From the NCBI GenBank assembly GCA_037043235.1, contig JAWRVZ010000592.1, positions 1-64,000 on the forward strand: a DNA stretch of 64,000 nucleotides. The letters run 5' to 3'. The DNA is from Rhodeus uyekii (lineage: Eukaryota; Chordata; Actinopteri; Cypriniformes; Acheilognathidae). Made by a program: the position numbers and the translations under genes. This document shows, piece by piece, positions 35,201 through 47,046 of this stretch (position 1 is the first letter of the stretch; each line of letters begins with the position of its first letter). The notes beneath the pieces are model-generated. The model was not told the DNA's origin and searched no databases. It was given only the letters and a program-made list of their open reading frames with translations.

Positions 35201-36070
35201 GGGGTGAGATATGGTGACTGTGGGGCATTTTAGTGCAGTGAACTCATTGTCATGTTCAAGAAACCAATTTAAAATGATTCCAGCTTTGTGACATGGTGCA
35301 TTATCCTGCTGGAAGCATCAGAGGATGGTACATGGTGGTCATAAAGGGATGGACGTGGTCAGAAACAATGCTCAGGCAGGCCGTGGCATTTAAACGATGC
35401 CCAATTGGCACTAAGGGGCCTAAAGTGTGCCAAGAAAACATCCCCACACCATTACACCACCACCACCAGCCTGCACAGTGGTAACAAGGCATGATGGATC
35501 CATGTTCTCATTCTGTTTACGCCAAATTCTGACTCTACCATCTGAATGTCTAAACAGAAATCCAGACTCATCAGACCAGCAACATTTCTCCAGTCTTCAA
35601 CTGTCCAGTTTTGGTGATTTGGTGCAAATTGTGCCTCTTTTTGCTATTTGTAGTGGAGATGAGTGGCACCGGTGGGTGTTCTGCTGTTGTAGCCCATCCG
35701 CCTCAAGGTTGTGCCCATGACCTCTGACCTCTAGCATCAACAAGGCATTTTCTCCCACAGCACTGCCGCATACTGGATGCTTTTCCCTTTTCACACCATT
35801 CTTTGTAAACCCTAGAAATGGTTGTGTGTGAAAATCCCAGTAAGTGAGCAGATTGTGAAACACTCAGACCGGCCCGTCTGGCAGCAACAACCATGCCACG
35901 CTCAAAACTGCTGAAATCACCTTTCTTTCCCATTCTGACATTCAGTTTGGAGTTCAGGAGATTGTCTTGATCAGGACCAACCCCTACATGCAGTGAAGCA
36001 GCTGCCGCGTGATTGGATGATTAATGAGAAATTGAACAGGTGTTCCTAATAATCCTTTAGCTGAGTGTAT
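35201..36070 (-). pseudogene. Tc1-like transposase remnant
   Basis: On the minus strand from 35933 the frame begins MGKKGDFSSFERGMVVAARR and continues with a helix-turn-helix (LSVSQSAHLLGFSHTTISRV), the DNA-binding domain of Tc1-family transposases. After about 76 codons the frame is broken, but decayed catalytic-region sequence continues to about 35300 (for example DHVHPFMTTMYHPLMLPAG). The end near 36070 reads ttcctaataatcctttagct, typical of a fish Tc1 terminus. It abuts the hAT-like remnant on its left. Inactive. Confidence 0.8.
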
Positions 36071-36308
36071 ATCCTCTAAACCCGACCCATCACTTTCTGC
36101 TATTTTATGTTTTTTAGCATTGTTTAATATGTTTATGAAGCATTTTAATTAGGATGACTCGAGAGAAATCAAGTGTTCTGGTGACGATGAGCTGATTACC
36201 CTCCTCCATCCCCAGCTCCACCCGTCACTCGGGGCTCGGCCTTCCAGTCAGACTCTTCTCTCGAATTATGTTCTTTATTATATTATTGAACATTGTTCAG
36301 GCTCTCTC

Positions 36309-36311
36309 ACT

Positions 36312-36340
<29 letters not shown>
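36309..36340. repeat. (CA)n microsatellite
   Basis: Pure dinucleotide run. Confidence 0.95.
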
Positions 36341-36342
<2 letters not shown>

Positions 36343-36549
36343 CAGCTGCTCTGCACAACAACACACTCACAATTGATAAAGAATTGCAAGCCGTAGGAAA
36401 GGAAATGTAATTTATTCCTCATGAATGATATAAAAGTGAATATAAACTCTCCTCTGGTCTGGAAACACACACTCAGCGCGCGTCTGGTTTATCAGTGTGT
36501 GTTTCTCAGCAGATGTGACACCAACACCACAAACATTTCTGAGAAAACT

Positions 36550-36662
36550 GTGTGTGAGTGTGTGTGCGTTTGTGTGTGAGTGTGTGTGTGTTTGTTTGTG
36601 TGAGAGTGAGTGTGTGAGAGTGAGTGTGTGTGAGTGAGTGTGTGTTTGAGTGAGTGTGTGTT
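36550..36662. repeat. (GT)n/GAGT compound repeat
   Basis: GT-rich with GAGTGAGTGT interruptions. Confidence 0.93.
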
Positions 36663-36725
36663 ACTAGATAGACTCAAGTATTTCCTCGAGTACAGACAGC
36701 AGCAAAAACAAGTTAACGGCGGCGT

Positions 36726-36799
36726 CTCTCTCTCTCTCTCTCGCTCTTTCTCTCTCTCTCTCGCTCTTTCTCTCTCTCTCTCGCCCTCTCTCTCTCTGT
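36726..36799. repeat. (CT)n repeat with CGCTCTTT interruptions
   Basis: Three nearly identical cycles of (CT)n ending in cgctcttt or cgccctct. Confidence 0.93.
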
Positions 36800-39760
36800 G
36801 GCTGAATTTCAGATCAAACAGATGAAAACAGGAAGTATCTCATCATGAACGCCCTTCCCCCATCAGAACTGCTTATGTAACATATAGTTTATATAATCTC
36901 TTGTGCGTCTCTTTCTTTGCTCATGTTATTTGTTTAGTTTTATGTCAATAATTGTATCCGCTGTAAATACTGACAAGTTTTCAAAGGCGAAACTAAACAT
37001 TTATGAATCATTTCTGTCTCATTCAGGCATTAGAAGTGAATTAATATAATCCAGCATCGCTGATTAATCAACACACATCGAGACAATGGTTTGGAGGATT
37101 AATATGCAAATGAGGCATTATGAGGCAATTATGCAGAACAGAAATCAGAATGTTGGATTGATTCTTGATTGATTTTATTGACATATTGGAGTTTTTCTGA
37201 ATAAAATCAGGAGATTGATGTATAAACACTGTATAAACATCAGAATATAGATGAACCTGTAAAGTTTGGTGTGTGTAAAGATACAGAAGTGGAGTTTTTG
37301 ACTCAAACACACACCGCCTACACAGCGAGCGTAATAAAAGAAACACTTTAAAGTGTGTTTTCTGTGTTTTCTGTCTGGGCGAGGACGAGTGTTGTTTATT
37401 CCTGGCATTCAGACGGACCCTACACCCTTTCTGACCGCAGTCACGTCTGTGTAAAACTGCGTGTTTGGAGTTTCTGCCGGTTTCAGCCTCCAGGTGAGAA
37501 ACTCCAGCTGTCATGGGTAATGAATGAAGTTTCCAGAGCTTATAGTCTGAGATCGCGCATGCCTTCACTTCCTGCCGCGCTCTGATTGGCTGCAAGTGTT
37601 CTGCCTTTGCCGTAGCAACAGGAACTTTAAATGGCAACAAAAACAGAAGTTTCCCAGAAGTCAGCTGACGAAGAGTGTGTGTGTGTGTGAGTTTGTGTAT
37701 ATGTGTGTGTGTGTGTTGCAGTTAAAACGTTAATCATTCTGTCAAATCTAACTTTGTTCTTCGTCTGAACGCACAAAAAAAGAAGTTCTGAAAAATGTCT
37801 CGGTGACATTAAACTATTAAAACGTCTCTGTTAATTGAAATAAAACTGGAATAAAATTAATTAGATGTTCATTACACTGAAAATATCAACTGGAAATAAA
37901 AACTAAACAAAAATAACTACATTTAAATAGCAATATTTATTAAAAAAAAGACATTTAAATATAAAAGAAATGTAACTAAACTAAGCATGACAACTAAAAA
38001 TAATTCAAAACTGTAATAAGACTAGAATGAAACGGCAGTGTTGAGACACAGGAAGTGCAATCAATGTGACCTGATGACCCACATTTACATCAGCGTCAGA
38101 CACACAAACCCGTCTGAGCTGAAATGGGTCCATCTATGTCCACCAGAGCCAGTCAGAACCCCTCTAAGCCTGTCTGGGTCGCTGCTGCAGGCAGAATGCA
38201 TTCGGTCAGAATTTGAGCAGGACGGTTGAGAGAAAGTACCTGCTCACACCAGAATATTTCCATATTTAAGCATTTCTCCCTGCTCTTCACCGCAGGGTGT
38301 TTTCGGGGACTTCCATCCAATGGCCGCATCCAGCTACAGAGTTTCAATTTAATCGTGTTTTGATATCTTTGTCCATCTCCACTGATTCTGTGACAGTCCC
38401 TCACGCCTCATGAGTCACATCCCATAAACACAAACCGCTGCCATGGCAACGGACGGACGTAAGAACTGATGTCAGAGATTCACGCTGACCCAGATGTTAC
38501 AAAACAGATCATACGAGTGTCACTCATGGAACACATGAATCATGTTTCTATAGCAATGACAACTTATTAATATTTTCAATTAGTTTAATGTGAAACATGT
38601 TAGCAACATGATGGAGCTTCAAACCGCAAGCTTCAGAACTACTTCAAACTGAAACATGAACTTTAATTAACAGCAGTATTGTCTCTTTCTGCTGGTTTCT
38701 TTAGATCTCCGGATCAAAACACAGGTGAAGAAGAAGCAGAAAGAAGTGAAAGAAGAGTTGCTCATAATCATCAGATATTAAACATCATAAATCAGAACGG
38801 CCTGATGTTTCTGAATGAAAGGATGAAGCTTTGATGATCTGCGTTTCCATCATCGCTCTCAATCTCATACGGACTTTCACAAAAACATGATTTTCTCAGT
38901 GTTTACTTTTCAATGAAACTCAGTTAAACTGATTAAAGAAAGCATGACGCTGGAATGAAATGTTTGTTCTTTCTTTTGATATTTTGCATGTTCAGATATT
39001 CATGTATCCTGAGAGTCATGAAAATACAAAACCACATCATTAATGCATCAAAAATACAACGTTTCAGAAAAGCTGGTGGGGAAAGAGCTGACTGAACTTC
39101 TGCAGGCATTCGTCAGCGATAAGCATGCAGAAAGGTCAAAGGTCAATCAAGATCTGCCATATCACAGACTGATTTGCATAAGAGACGCTGTAAATTAATC
39201 TGTATTCTACATCATACATGTTCATACAGAGCGACTTAAAAAACGGTGTTGAGTTTGTTACGTGACCGAGGTGTGTTTGAGTCTTTATGTAACTGAGATA
39301 GTTGAGGGTGTGTGTGTTTGTATGCGTGTGTGTGTGCGTGACGAGGACTTATGCATCAATCAGTTTTATCTCAATGACCAAAGATCCTGTGAAAGACGAG
39401 GCGACTCATTTACTCATCTCATTCATTTGAGATGAAGTTTAACCCTTTAATCCATTATAACAACACATATGAATGTCTCTGCAACACTCCTGAATGTGTT
39501 TGAGAGGGTCAAAGGTCATCATGGTGGTTTGAATGAATCTGTCCTCTCAGTTTCATTGCGAAATCATCCTGAACTCCTTTGTGTTTAAATATCTCTCTCT
39601 CGTCAGGAATTCAGTCGCTCAAAAGCTTCGGAACGATGGGAATGATGGCAATGCTGCTCTGACACATTTCTGTCCGGATCATGCGTCTTTTTCTCTGAGT
39701 TATGAGACACACACACACACACACGACAACGGCACAAAACAAGGATCCTAGCAACACATT
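36800..39760. other. Intergenic between mcl1 and vps72, no gene recognised
   Basis: I see no coding exon. 37540-37640 is a CpG-containing patch with an ATTGGCTG (inverted CCAAT) box and could be a promoter of an unseen transcript. Small GT/CA microsatellites lie at 37676-37716 and 39705-39724. The remainder is AT-rich. Confidence 0.45.
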
Positions 39761-39765
39761 TATAC

Positions 39766-39812
39766 TTACATTTATTCATTTAGCAGACGCTTGCTAAGCG
39801 ACTTGCAACAGA
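39766..39812 (-). repeat. SINE/L2-type 3' tail fragment
   Basis: Carries catttagcagacgcttgcta and agcgacttgcaa, the reverse complement of the tail gtaagtcgctttggataaaa of the SINE at 60010-60168. Such tails are shared by fish tRNA-SINEs and their partner LINEs. A (CA)n run follows at 39876-39903. Confidence 0.6.
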
Positions 39813-39904
39813 AAGTGATTCATCCTGAAGAGGCAAAAGTCACAAGAGTGTCACAATACAAAGTTTCGAACATTGACACACACACACACACACACACACA
39901 AACA

Positions 39905-40845
39905 CGACAATGGCACAAAACGAGGATTTAGCAACACATTAGAGTTAAATCAGCATGAATCCACAGAAAATCTCAGTGAACTGCAGACCGGCCATGTGTT
40001 ATAAGTCTCATTCTGAGACGACTCTTATCTGTTAACGGCATTAATGTGATCTTTTTTTATTGAACGATTATACAAAATCAAGTTCTGCATTAAGTTAAAA
40101 AGTTATAATTAAGAAACTTACATTTGAAACACAAGTTTCAGCAACATGTTTCATAAAAATAAATGAATCGAAGGACATGTGAATGATTCAACGACTCACT
40201 CGTTCTGTGTTTTGTCGCCTCCTGCTGGTGAACTCAGTTTAATATTTAAAAGTAGGCCTATCTTTTTATTCTTTTGTCATATTTCCATATTCAAAATGTT
40301 TTTTTTTTACTTTTAATTATCTATGCAGGTGTAATTGCAACTTCTGCACCTCTTCAACACAAAGATGAACTTTATTGTCAGTCACAGGTCAATGTTATCT
40401 TATCATCTGACTGCATTGAATGTGAGGCATTGCTCAGACTGTAGGTTTGAGTCTTCACGTGGACTTTAACTGTGATCTGCAGGCACTCAAGCGCTGTGAC
40501 TGGACTTTACTCTGATGACAGCAGTCTGATCATGAAGCCGGTCTGCTGCCCTCTCATGGAGATCACAGATCAAACCCGCTGCATGCTTCAGATTCCTGCA
40601 CTTAAAGTGTGTGAGGGATCCAGGAAGATCGTGCAGTTTTTGTGTAAGAGAATGCAGAGAATGAAGTCCAAAGAAACTCAGAACGGCGTCTGCACGTGAA
40701 GCGACACACTATCAGACGGGATTGTCTTTCCGCGTCACGACCGGATCCTGTTGCTCCGGGAACATCATGTGGCTTTGGAATGACAGAACATGTGACTCAT
40801 CTGAGCACTGACTGTTCTGGGTGTGTGTGTGTGTGTGTGTGTGTC
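39905..40845. other. Intergenic, no gene recognised
   Basis: A 75-codon frame at 40472-40699 has no recognisable domain. A (GT)n run at 40819-40845 ends the stretch. Confidence 0.4.
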
Positions 40846-41060
40846 AAAGTCACCTTTATTTATATAGCATTTTTTACAATAGGCCTACAGATTGTTTCAA
40901 AGCAGCTTTACTGTGGTCGCATGAAAACAATAAAAGCAAAGTTTATTTTGTCTGAACAGCAGCTCTAAAAGAGCAGGAGAATCAATAAAAGTGATGAACA
41001 TTAAGTGTTTCCAAGTAATCAAGCCAGAGGAGACAGCGGCAAGAACCCAAACTCCAGCAG
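40846..41060 (+). repeat. Interspersed repeat ahead of vps72
   Basis: Contains cctttatttatatagcattt, tttcaaagcagctttactgt and aatcaagccagaggagacag followed by gcaagaacccaaactccagc, an order of strings typical of a widespread cyprinid interspersed element. No ends were defined. Confidence 0.5.
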
Positions 41061-41170
41061 GCGCCGGAATGAATGAAGTTTGTGTGAGTAAAGTGTGTGT
41101 GTGTGTGTGTGTGTTTCCTCCGGTCCAGCGCGCGGCAGTGTCGAGCTCTGAACGCGCGTGCCCGCGAACA

Positions 41171-41183
41171 CCGGAAGTGACGT
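41171..41183 (+). promoter_or_regulatory. ETS/CRE composite site in vps72 promoter
   Basis: CCGGAAGTGACGT joins an ETS core (CCGGAAGT) to a CRE half-site (TGACGT), a pattern typical of housekeeping promoters. It is 204 bp upstream of the vps72 start codon in a short CpG-rich patch (41120-41190). No TATA box is evident. Confidence 0.6.
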
Positions 41184-41386
41184 TTCTCTGCTGTTTATCA
41201 GCGTTTCTGTTTTAACGTTTTGTGTATAAACGTGAATTTATTCGCGATGTGATATTATTATTCCCTTCAAACATTATAGCGAAGCGCTTTGTGTGCATAT
41301 TTATATCCGGGGAGGAGAAAGGGATGATTATAGAGTTAAACTGTGAGTTATAGAGTTAAACTGAGGATTATAGAGTTAGTGTAAAG

Positions 41387-41507
41387 ATGAGTTTGGCGCA
41401 CAGCAGAGATCAGAGAAGCACTGCCGGAAACCGCATGTCCAAATTACTGGACGCGGAAGAAGAAGATGAGTTTTACAAGACAACATACGGAGGATTCAAT
41501 GACGTGA

Positions 41508-41539
<32 letters not shown>

Positions 41540-42326
41540 TAGATTCACAGTGTATGTGATGAATAAATTGAGGCTTGAATGCCTGAATATCTACATTTCT
41601 TTCAATATACTGTAGTAGGCTACCTTGAGATACGAGCATAATTTGTTCCAGCACGAGCTCGTTACTCGAGTTGCTCGTATCTCAAATCATTTCCCCCATA
41701 AGAAATAATAAGGGGAAAAAAGAATCCGTTTAAGCCCTCTAAAAAAACTCCCTTATTAGTGCTAATAACAATGGAAAATTGTTTTCAATTGCTATAGACA
41801 CACAAACACAAATTTAAGGATTCCTGTGATATAAAATGTGTTTTTAATTATGAGCTCTTACCTTCGAGACAGACTATACAGTAGCGGCTAATGACGGAGG
41901 AGATTACATAGATTACGTAAATTACGTAGATAACACAAACACAATACGAAAGTGTAGTGTTTCTTCCCGTGTTGTGTATTGGATAAAATCAGAAGCTCAT
42001 ATTTATTATTATTGAACACTCATAACTCGTGCTGCTCCCAGCTTAATACTGGTGAATCACTCGTTGCCCCCGGTAACCCCCGCTGTAAAACCAAGCTGCC
42101 TCTAGTGGAGATCATATGCAATTACCCATACATGTATATAACACACACCACAGGAAGACTCGCGGTGAAGGGAAGGATTGATGGGTGTGTGAGCTGCAAT
42201 GAGTGCTGAAGTCTGAGCGTCTGCGTCTCTAAACTGCTCATATATAAAATATTTTGCTGGAAGGCTTGCTCGTATCTCAAGGTATTACTGAACACACCGT
42301 AACACATGGGATAAGATTTCTCAACG

Positions 42327-42378
<52 letters not shown>

Positions 42379-45300
42379 AGCAGGAGTCGGGGGATGACGA
42401 GTACAGGGGGGATCACTCGGACACTGAGGACGAGGTGGACAGTGATTTTGACATTGATGAAGGAGACGAGCCCGACAGCGACCAGGAAGACGACGCTCCG
42501 CGCAGGAAGAGCCGCGTCGTCACCAAAGCTTACAAGGTCAGACATCGTCACACACACTCCGATCACAGGCTTCCACACGCGTGCTCACGTGTGTGTGTGT
42601 GTGTGTGTGTGTGTCAGGAGCCTCTGAAGGTCTCGAAGCCCAAAGTCAAGCGCGTGGCTGAAGAATTAAAGCCTGAACGACCCAAAGTGGAGCGACGCAT
42701 CATTCAGGAGCTGCAGGAGTTTGGAGACAGTGAGACTCTCCGTCACATTCACTGTTCGCTTTCATTTCACAAAGAGCTCGTTATTGTGGTTAATTTATCT
42801 GATTATCTAGAATTCATTTTTACAGCATTACAGTAAATAATGTGCCTGTCTTTATTATATATTATTATTATTAATAACAATTATACTGCTTATAAAATGA
42901 CTGCTGAATAATTAAGCGCAATTATTTCTATGACAATTAACTGTTAGTACAAAATTAATATCATGACGTGTTTTTAATTATATTTCAGTTTTAGTGCATT
43001 AAGGTTAAACAGCATTAATGCTCTATGAACTAATAACTATAATTGAACTGAATGACTGTTACAAACGTTAGCACACGTTTTAATAATGCATTATTTTGTG
43101 ATTGTGCCGCTTTGGTTTCAGTCCGTAAGTCCGTACGCAAGTCGACGAGTGAACACACGCGCAAGACCAACGAGCGTCTGCAGGAGCGGCAGCAGGAAGC
43201 GCCGCGGAAGAGGAAGGGAGCGTCCAGTGATCGCGTGCTGACGCAGGACGAGCTGCTCGCCGAGGCCCGACTCACCGCCGAGATCAACCTGCGCTCGCTC
43301 GGTACCAGAACCCACACGTCTCACCAGAACCCGCCCACATCTCCCCAGAACCCGCCCACATGTCCCCAGAACCCGCCCACATGTCCCCAGAACCCGCCCA
43401 CATGTCCCCAGAACCCGCCCACATGTCCCCAGAACCCGCCCACATGTCCCCAGAACCCGCCCACATGTCCCCAGAACCCGCCCACATGTCCCCAGAACCC
43501 GCCCACAAGTCCCCAGAACCCGCCCACAAGTCCCCAGAACCCGCCCACACGTCCCCAGAACCCGCCCACACGTCCCCAGAACCCGCCCACACGTCCCCAG
43601 AACCCGCCCACACGTCCCCAGAACCCGCCCACACGTCCCCAGAACCCGCCCACCCGTCCCCAGAACCCGCCCACACGTCCCCAGAACCCGCCCACATGTC
43701 TCACTAGAACCCACCCCCGTCTCCCCAGAACCCACATGTCTGTTCCCGTGGTAACGCTGTGTTTGTTCCCCAGAGAACTACGAGCGGCTGGAGGCGGATA
43801 AGAAGAAGCAGGTTCATAAGAAGAGGCGGTTTGAAGGGCCGACGATCCGCTATCACTCCGTGCTGATGCCGCTGCTGCCCGACGCGCACATGAAGGAGGA
43901 GAACGTGGATGTGGAAGGGTAAATACTGCACATCATCATGAACTGATCAATGAGTGTGGCTCAGGAAACCTGTTTCTTATGCTCTACCACCTTTCCTGGA
44001 AAGATGCGAGTTAGATGTGTGACTAATGCGCTGATTCAGGGGATCCCCGATAGATTCACACTGCAGGGATGGAGGGATGGACGAAAAGATGTGTTGTGAT
44101 GGTAGTGTAGGTTACAGTGTAGGTTTCCCGTACACACAGGTGCACAGAATTACAACAAAAATAGATGTTTTATTTAGCCTTTATCTCGTTGCCATTAGTT
44201 TCTGTTCATCAACATAAAATAAATTCATTTCACAAAAATATAAATGTCTCACACAACGAATACCAGAAAAAAACGGTTCATACTCCATGGATCAAACAAC
44301 ATAAAGTATGAAAGCATGAGTTGTATGTGATCAGTGTGTAGTTTTAGTTGTCTGGTGTTGGTGAGGAAATAGTCAGTCAGGAATGAACGATGCCAGTCTT
44401 ACCTGGATTCAGACGCACAGGATCTTGAGTACCTCTCACAGTCCAGTCCGCGCAACAGAAGTGTAGCGTCACTCCGTTCCGCACAGTCCCATCGCATTCA
44501 GTGAAAGACCGTTCCTCAGAAGTCATACGAGCGATTATCTGATGAACGAGAATGAGTTCTTGAGAACGCTTGTGGCGCTAACGTAGCCATAAACTCTCTG
44601 TCTGATTATTCTCCAACTGCTCACTTTGTTGTTTTGCTCTGTGTCTGGGATCCAGTTTGCTTTCACACTTCCCGCCAAACCCTTGCACACCTGTCGTTTA
44701 ATCAACTCACCACTTCACTCTACTTCCTTCCATATCACAGGAACTCCTCCCATTTAGCACATTGCATTTTGGGTATTGAAGTTCTCTGATTTCATGCATG
44801 TATGGATGAATGGCTGGATGGATGGATGCATGGAAGGAAAAATGGATGGATCGAAGTAAAGATAAAAGGATGTATGTATAGAAGGAAGGAAAAATGGATT
44901 GGAAGTATATATGAAAAGATGGAAAGATGGATGAATGTATGGAAAGAAGAAAGGACGGATAGAAAAAAGGATAGATGAATGAATGGAAGGAAGGTTGGGT
45001 AGAAAAATTGCTTAAAAAAATGTACTTTTGAAAGCATTTTTACCATTTAAATAAACTAGTGTTTTTGTAACGGGCTAATTATTAATTTTTATGAAACGCG
45101 GCAAATAATCTGCATAAATCAGTTGCTGCTTATCAGAGTTAATCAAATTTCATTCATATATTCTTGTTTTTATAAATATTTAGAATTCACTCAATTTTGT
45201 ATTTTCAGTTTTAATTAAAAATTTTTGTAATGAATATTTTTAAATAGTTTGAATTTATTTCATTTTAAATTTTTAGTTAATTTTATTATTATTTTAGTTT

Positions 45301-45765
45301 GTTGTATAGTTGCACAAAATTGACACTGCTGACGAATAACGGTCTCTCGTCTCCTGTGATAGGCTGGACCAGGACACGCCCCAAGCCACGCCCACTTCCT
45401 CCTCCTCTGCTCAGGGGGCGGGGTCTCTGTGCTCGCGCACGTACATCACCTTCAGCGACGATGATGCGTTTAACTCCGCCTTCCAGGCGTCGGCCCGGTC
45501 CGGCCCGTCTCAGCCCGTTCAGGAGGTGTGTCCCGTTACCCATAAACCCGCGCTGTACCGCGACCCCGTGACCGACATCCCGTACGCCAACGCCCGAGCC
45601 TTCCGCATCATCCGCGAGTCTTACCAGAAATACATCGCGGCGCATGGTTTTCCCAACGCGTCCGGGAGCTTCAGCGGAGCCAGTGACGTCAGCGATTCCC
45701 CGGCGGCGGCGAACAAGAGCGTTCGGCCCAGAGCCGCCGTCAAACAGACCGTGAACGCCACGTGA
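41387..45765 (+). CDS. vps72: Vacuolar protein sorting-associated protein 72 homologue (YL-1)
   Basis: YL1 is the H2A.Z-H2B chaperone subunit of the SRCAP and TIP60/p400 nuclear remodelling complexes. Six exons join in frame: 41387-41503, 42384-42536, 42618-42729, 43122-43301, 43774-43918, 45363-45765; all GT-AG, product 369 residues, against 364 in human. The N terminus (SKLLDAEEEDEFYKTTYGGF) and acidic ESGDDEY segment form the H2A.Z-binding YL1 domain. A basic central region follows, then LTQDELLAEA and YERLEADKKKQVHKKR. The last exon carries TYITFSDDDAF and the YL1 C-terminal module CPVTHKPALYRDPVTDIPYA. Start is the first ATG of the conserved N terminus. Intron 1 holds a Tigger-like element and intron 4 a 21-bp minisatellite. 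The family assignment is secure. Confidence 0.95.
41612..42290 (+). mobile_element. Tigger-like non-autonomous element in vps72 intron 1
   Basis: Ends are inverted: ctaccttgagatacgagcat at the left and tgctcgtatctcaaggtatt plus ACTG at the right. The left end is slightly rearranged (gtagtaggc), so the exact first base is uncertain. A second internal inverted segment (cgagttgctcgtatctcaaa) is near 41665. No transposase frame. Confidence 0.75.
42331..42377. repeat. (GT)n at the 3' end of vps72 intron 1
   Basis: The run ends 4 bp before the exon 2 acceptor CAG and takes the place of a normal pyrimidine tract. A similar (GT)n run at 42589-42614 precedes exon 3. Confidence 0.95.
43326..43703. repeat. 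21-bp minisatellite in vps72 intron 4, about 18 units
   Basis: The unit is ccccagaacccgcccacatg with one more base (T), varying at acatgt/acaagt/acacgt. Types are grouped: seven atg units, two aag, then about seven acg. The period is a multiple of three, so the exon 4 frame stays open through the whole intron before going out of frame in exon 5. Confidence 0.95.
43930..44785. other. vps72 intron 5, unremarkable part
   Basis: No repeat or frame of note recognised; intronic because it lies between exons 5 and 6 of vps72. Confidence 0.5.
44795..44995. repeat. Imperfect (GGAT)n/(GGAA)n repeat in vps72 intron 5
   Basis: Purine-rich tetramer repeat, decayed (ggatggatggatgcatggaa and similar). Confidence 0.85.
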
Positions 45766-45932
45766 TCCGTGTCACATGACCTCTGCTGACTCACAGTCAG
45801 CCAATCAGAGCTGCTTATCCGAGTCAATCAGAACGCTGACGGACGACTGGATTCATCACCAGCACCGGCTCTCCTTTCTTATTCTCCGAGGTTTCTTTTG
45901 TATTTTTCTAGGTGTTTCAGTCAAAATATTGT

Positions 45933-45938
45933 AATAAA
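45933..45938 (+). terminator. vps72 polyadenylation signal
   Basis: AATAAA 168 bp after the vps72 stop codon, followed by a T/GT-rich stretch (cttcttctttgtcagtgttt). Confidence 0.7.
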
Positions 45939-45939
45939 T

Positions 45940-46700
45940 AGTGTTTACCTCTTCTTCTTTGTCAGTGTTTATTTTGCAACCCAAATGTGCAATGCAAAAA
46001 AACCCAGAAAAGATTATTTTCTTTGACTTTTCCTGAACAAATATCGAATCATTCTAAAGTCGAGATACTTGAACACAATTGCATTGAGAAACAAAATAAC
46101 CGAAGGGTCTAAAACGTATCAAAGTGAGTTTATGCGTAAATCTTCAAATATCAGAAATAATGATCTTGTTTCGAAAGGAACAAGAAGATACATTTTGTGA
46201 CAAATGTTTGTTCTATTTTAAACACAAACTCACTTTCAAAACATTTTTTTCAAGACTTATCTTAATTTTCCTTCTCAAATCGATTCAAGAATTTGTATGC
46301 ATTTGTAATTTTGTCAAACAAGACAAATACTAAGAAAGACATTTTTTTGCAGTGTGTGATCAGTGAAAGAGCAGAAATCTGTTAGTGAAGGACATCAAAT
46401 AAATTCAGTCTCAGTAGATCTGACGTTTGAGTCGTTTTACGATTGTGTAAAAGGGGTTGCACACACTCTTCATACTTTAAACCAGTAAACAAACACTAAT
46501 TGTGTGCCTTCTTAATCTCTCATTCGGTGTGTTTGGATTATTATTGAAAACACATCAGTCTGAAACTGAAAGGATAATGTAAGGATCTAAAGCAGATCTT
46601 CTTCTGGAAGCAGAACTTAAAATACAGAAGTGAGGAGCGGCGGACCGACTCAGAAGAGCCGAGAAGATTTCAAAAGAGGCTGAAGTTTGAAATAAAATAA
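45940..46700. other. Between convergent vps72 and tnfaip8l2, no gene
   Basis: AT-rich spacer of about 0.77 kb between the two facing polyadenylation signals. No coding frame recognised. Confidence 0.5.
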
Positions 46701-46705
46701 AACAC

Positions 46706-46711
46706 TTTATT
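46706..46711 (-). terminator. tnfaip8l2 polyadenylation signal
   Basis: TTTATT on plus is AATAAA on minus, 336 bp after the tnfaip8l2 stop codon in the direction of transcription. Nearest suitable signal, so tentative. Confidence 0.5.
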
Positions 46712-47046
46712 ATTAAACTTCAATCAGATCCACTCAGTTTTCATCTGTAGTGCTGCTGTGTTCGAACAACACACAGGAAACATGAGGAGAAACAGAAGTG
46801 GATTATTTTACGGGTACATACAACTGTACAAACATCCAGTGTTGCTCAAGTTCTCTGGTTTTGGTTGTAAAGACATGTTAAAATGCAGAAATTAATTCTT
46901 GAGGAGGTCTGTCTTCTGTGAAACACAAAAGAGCAAGTTTGGCTGGTATCCTTTGCGTTGCACAGAAGTCAGGCCGTAACCTTCGGCTGAACCCTGCGTT
47001 TGATGCTCTGGGAGAATCCCGGCCTCCGTCTCTCAGTCCCGGAGGT

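Noticed and set aside
40472..40699. 75-codon plus frame
   Set aside because: No similarity recognised, no splice support, single short frame.
43302..43801. Coding status of the Pro/Asn repeat as normal vps72 sequence
   Set aside because: YL1 homology joins exon 4 to exon 5 exactly at GT-AG sites across the repeat; family members lack it.
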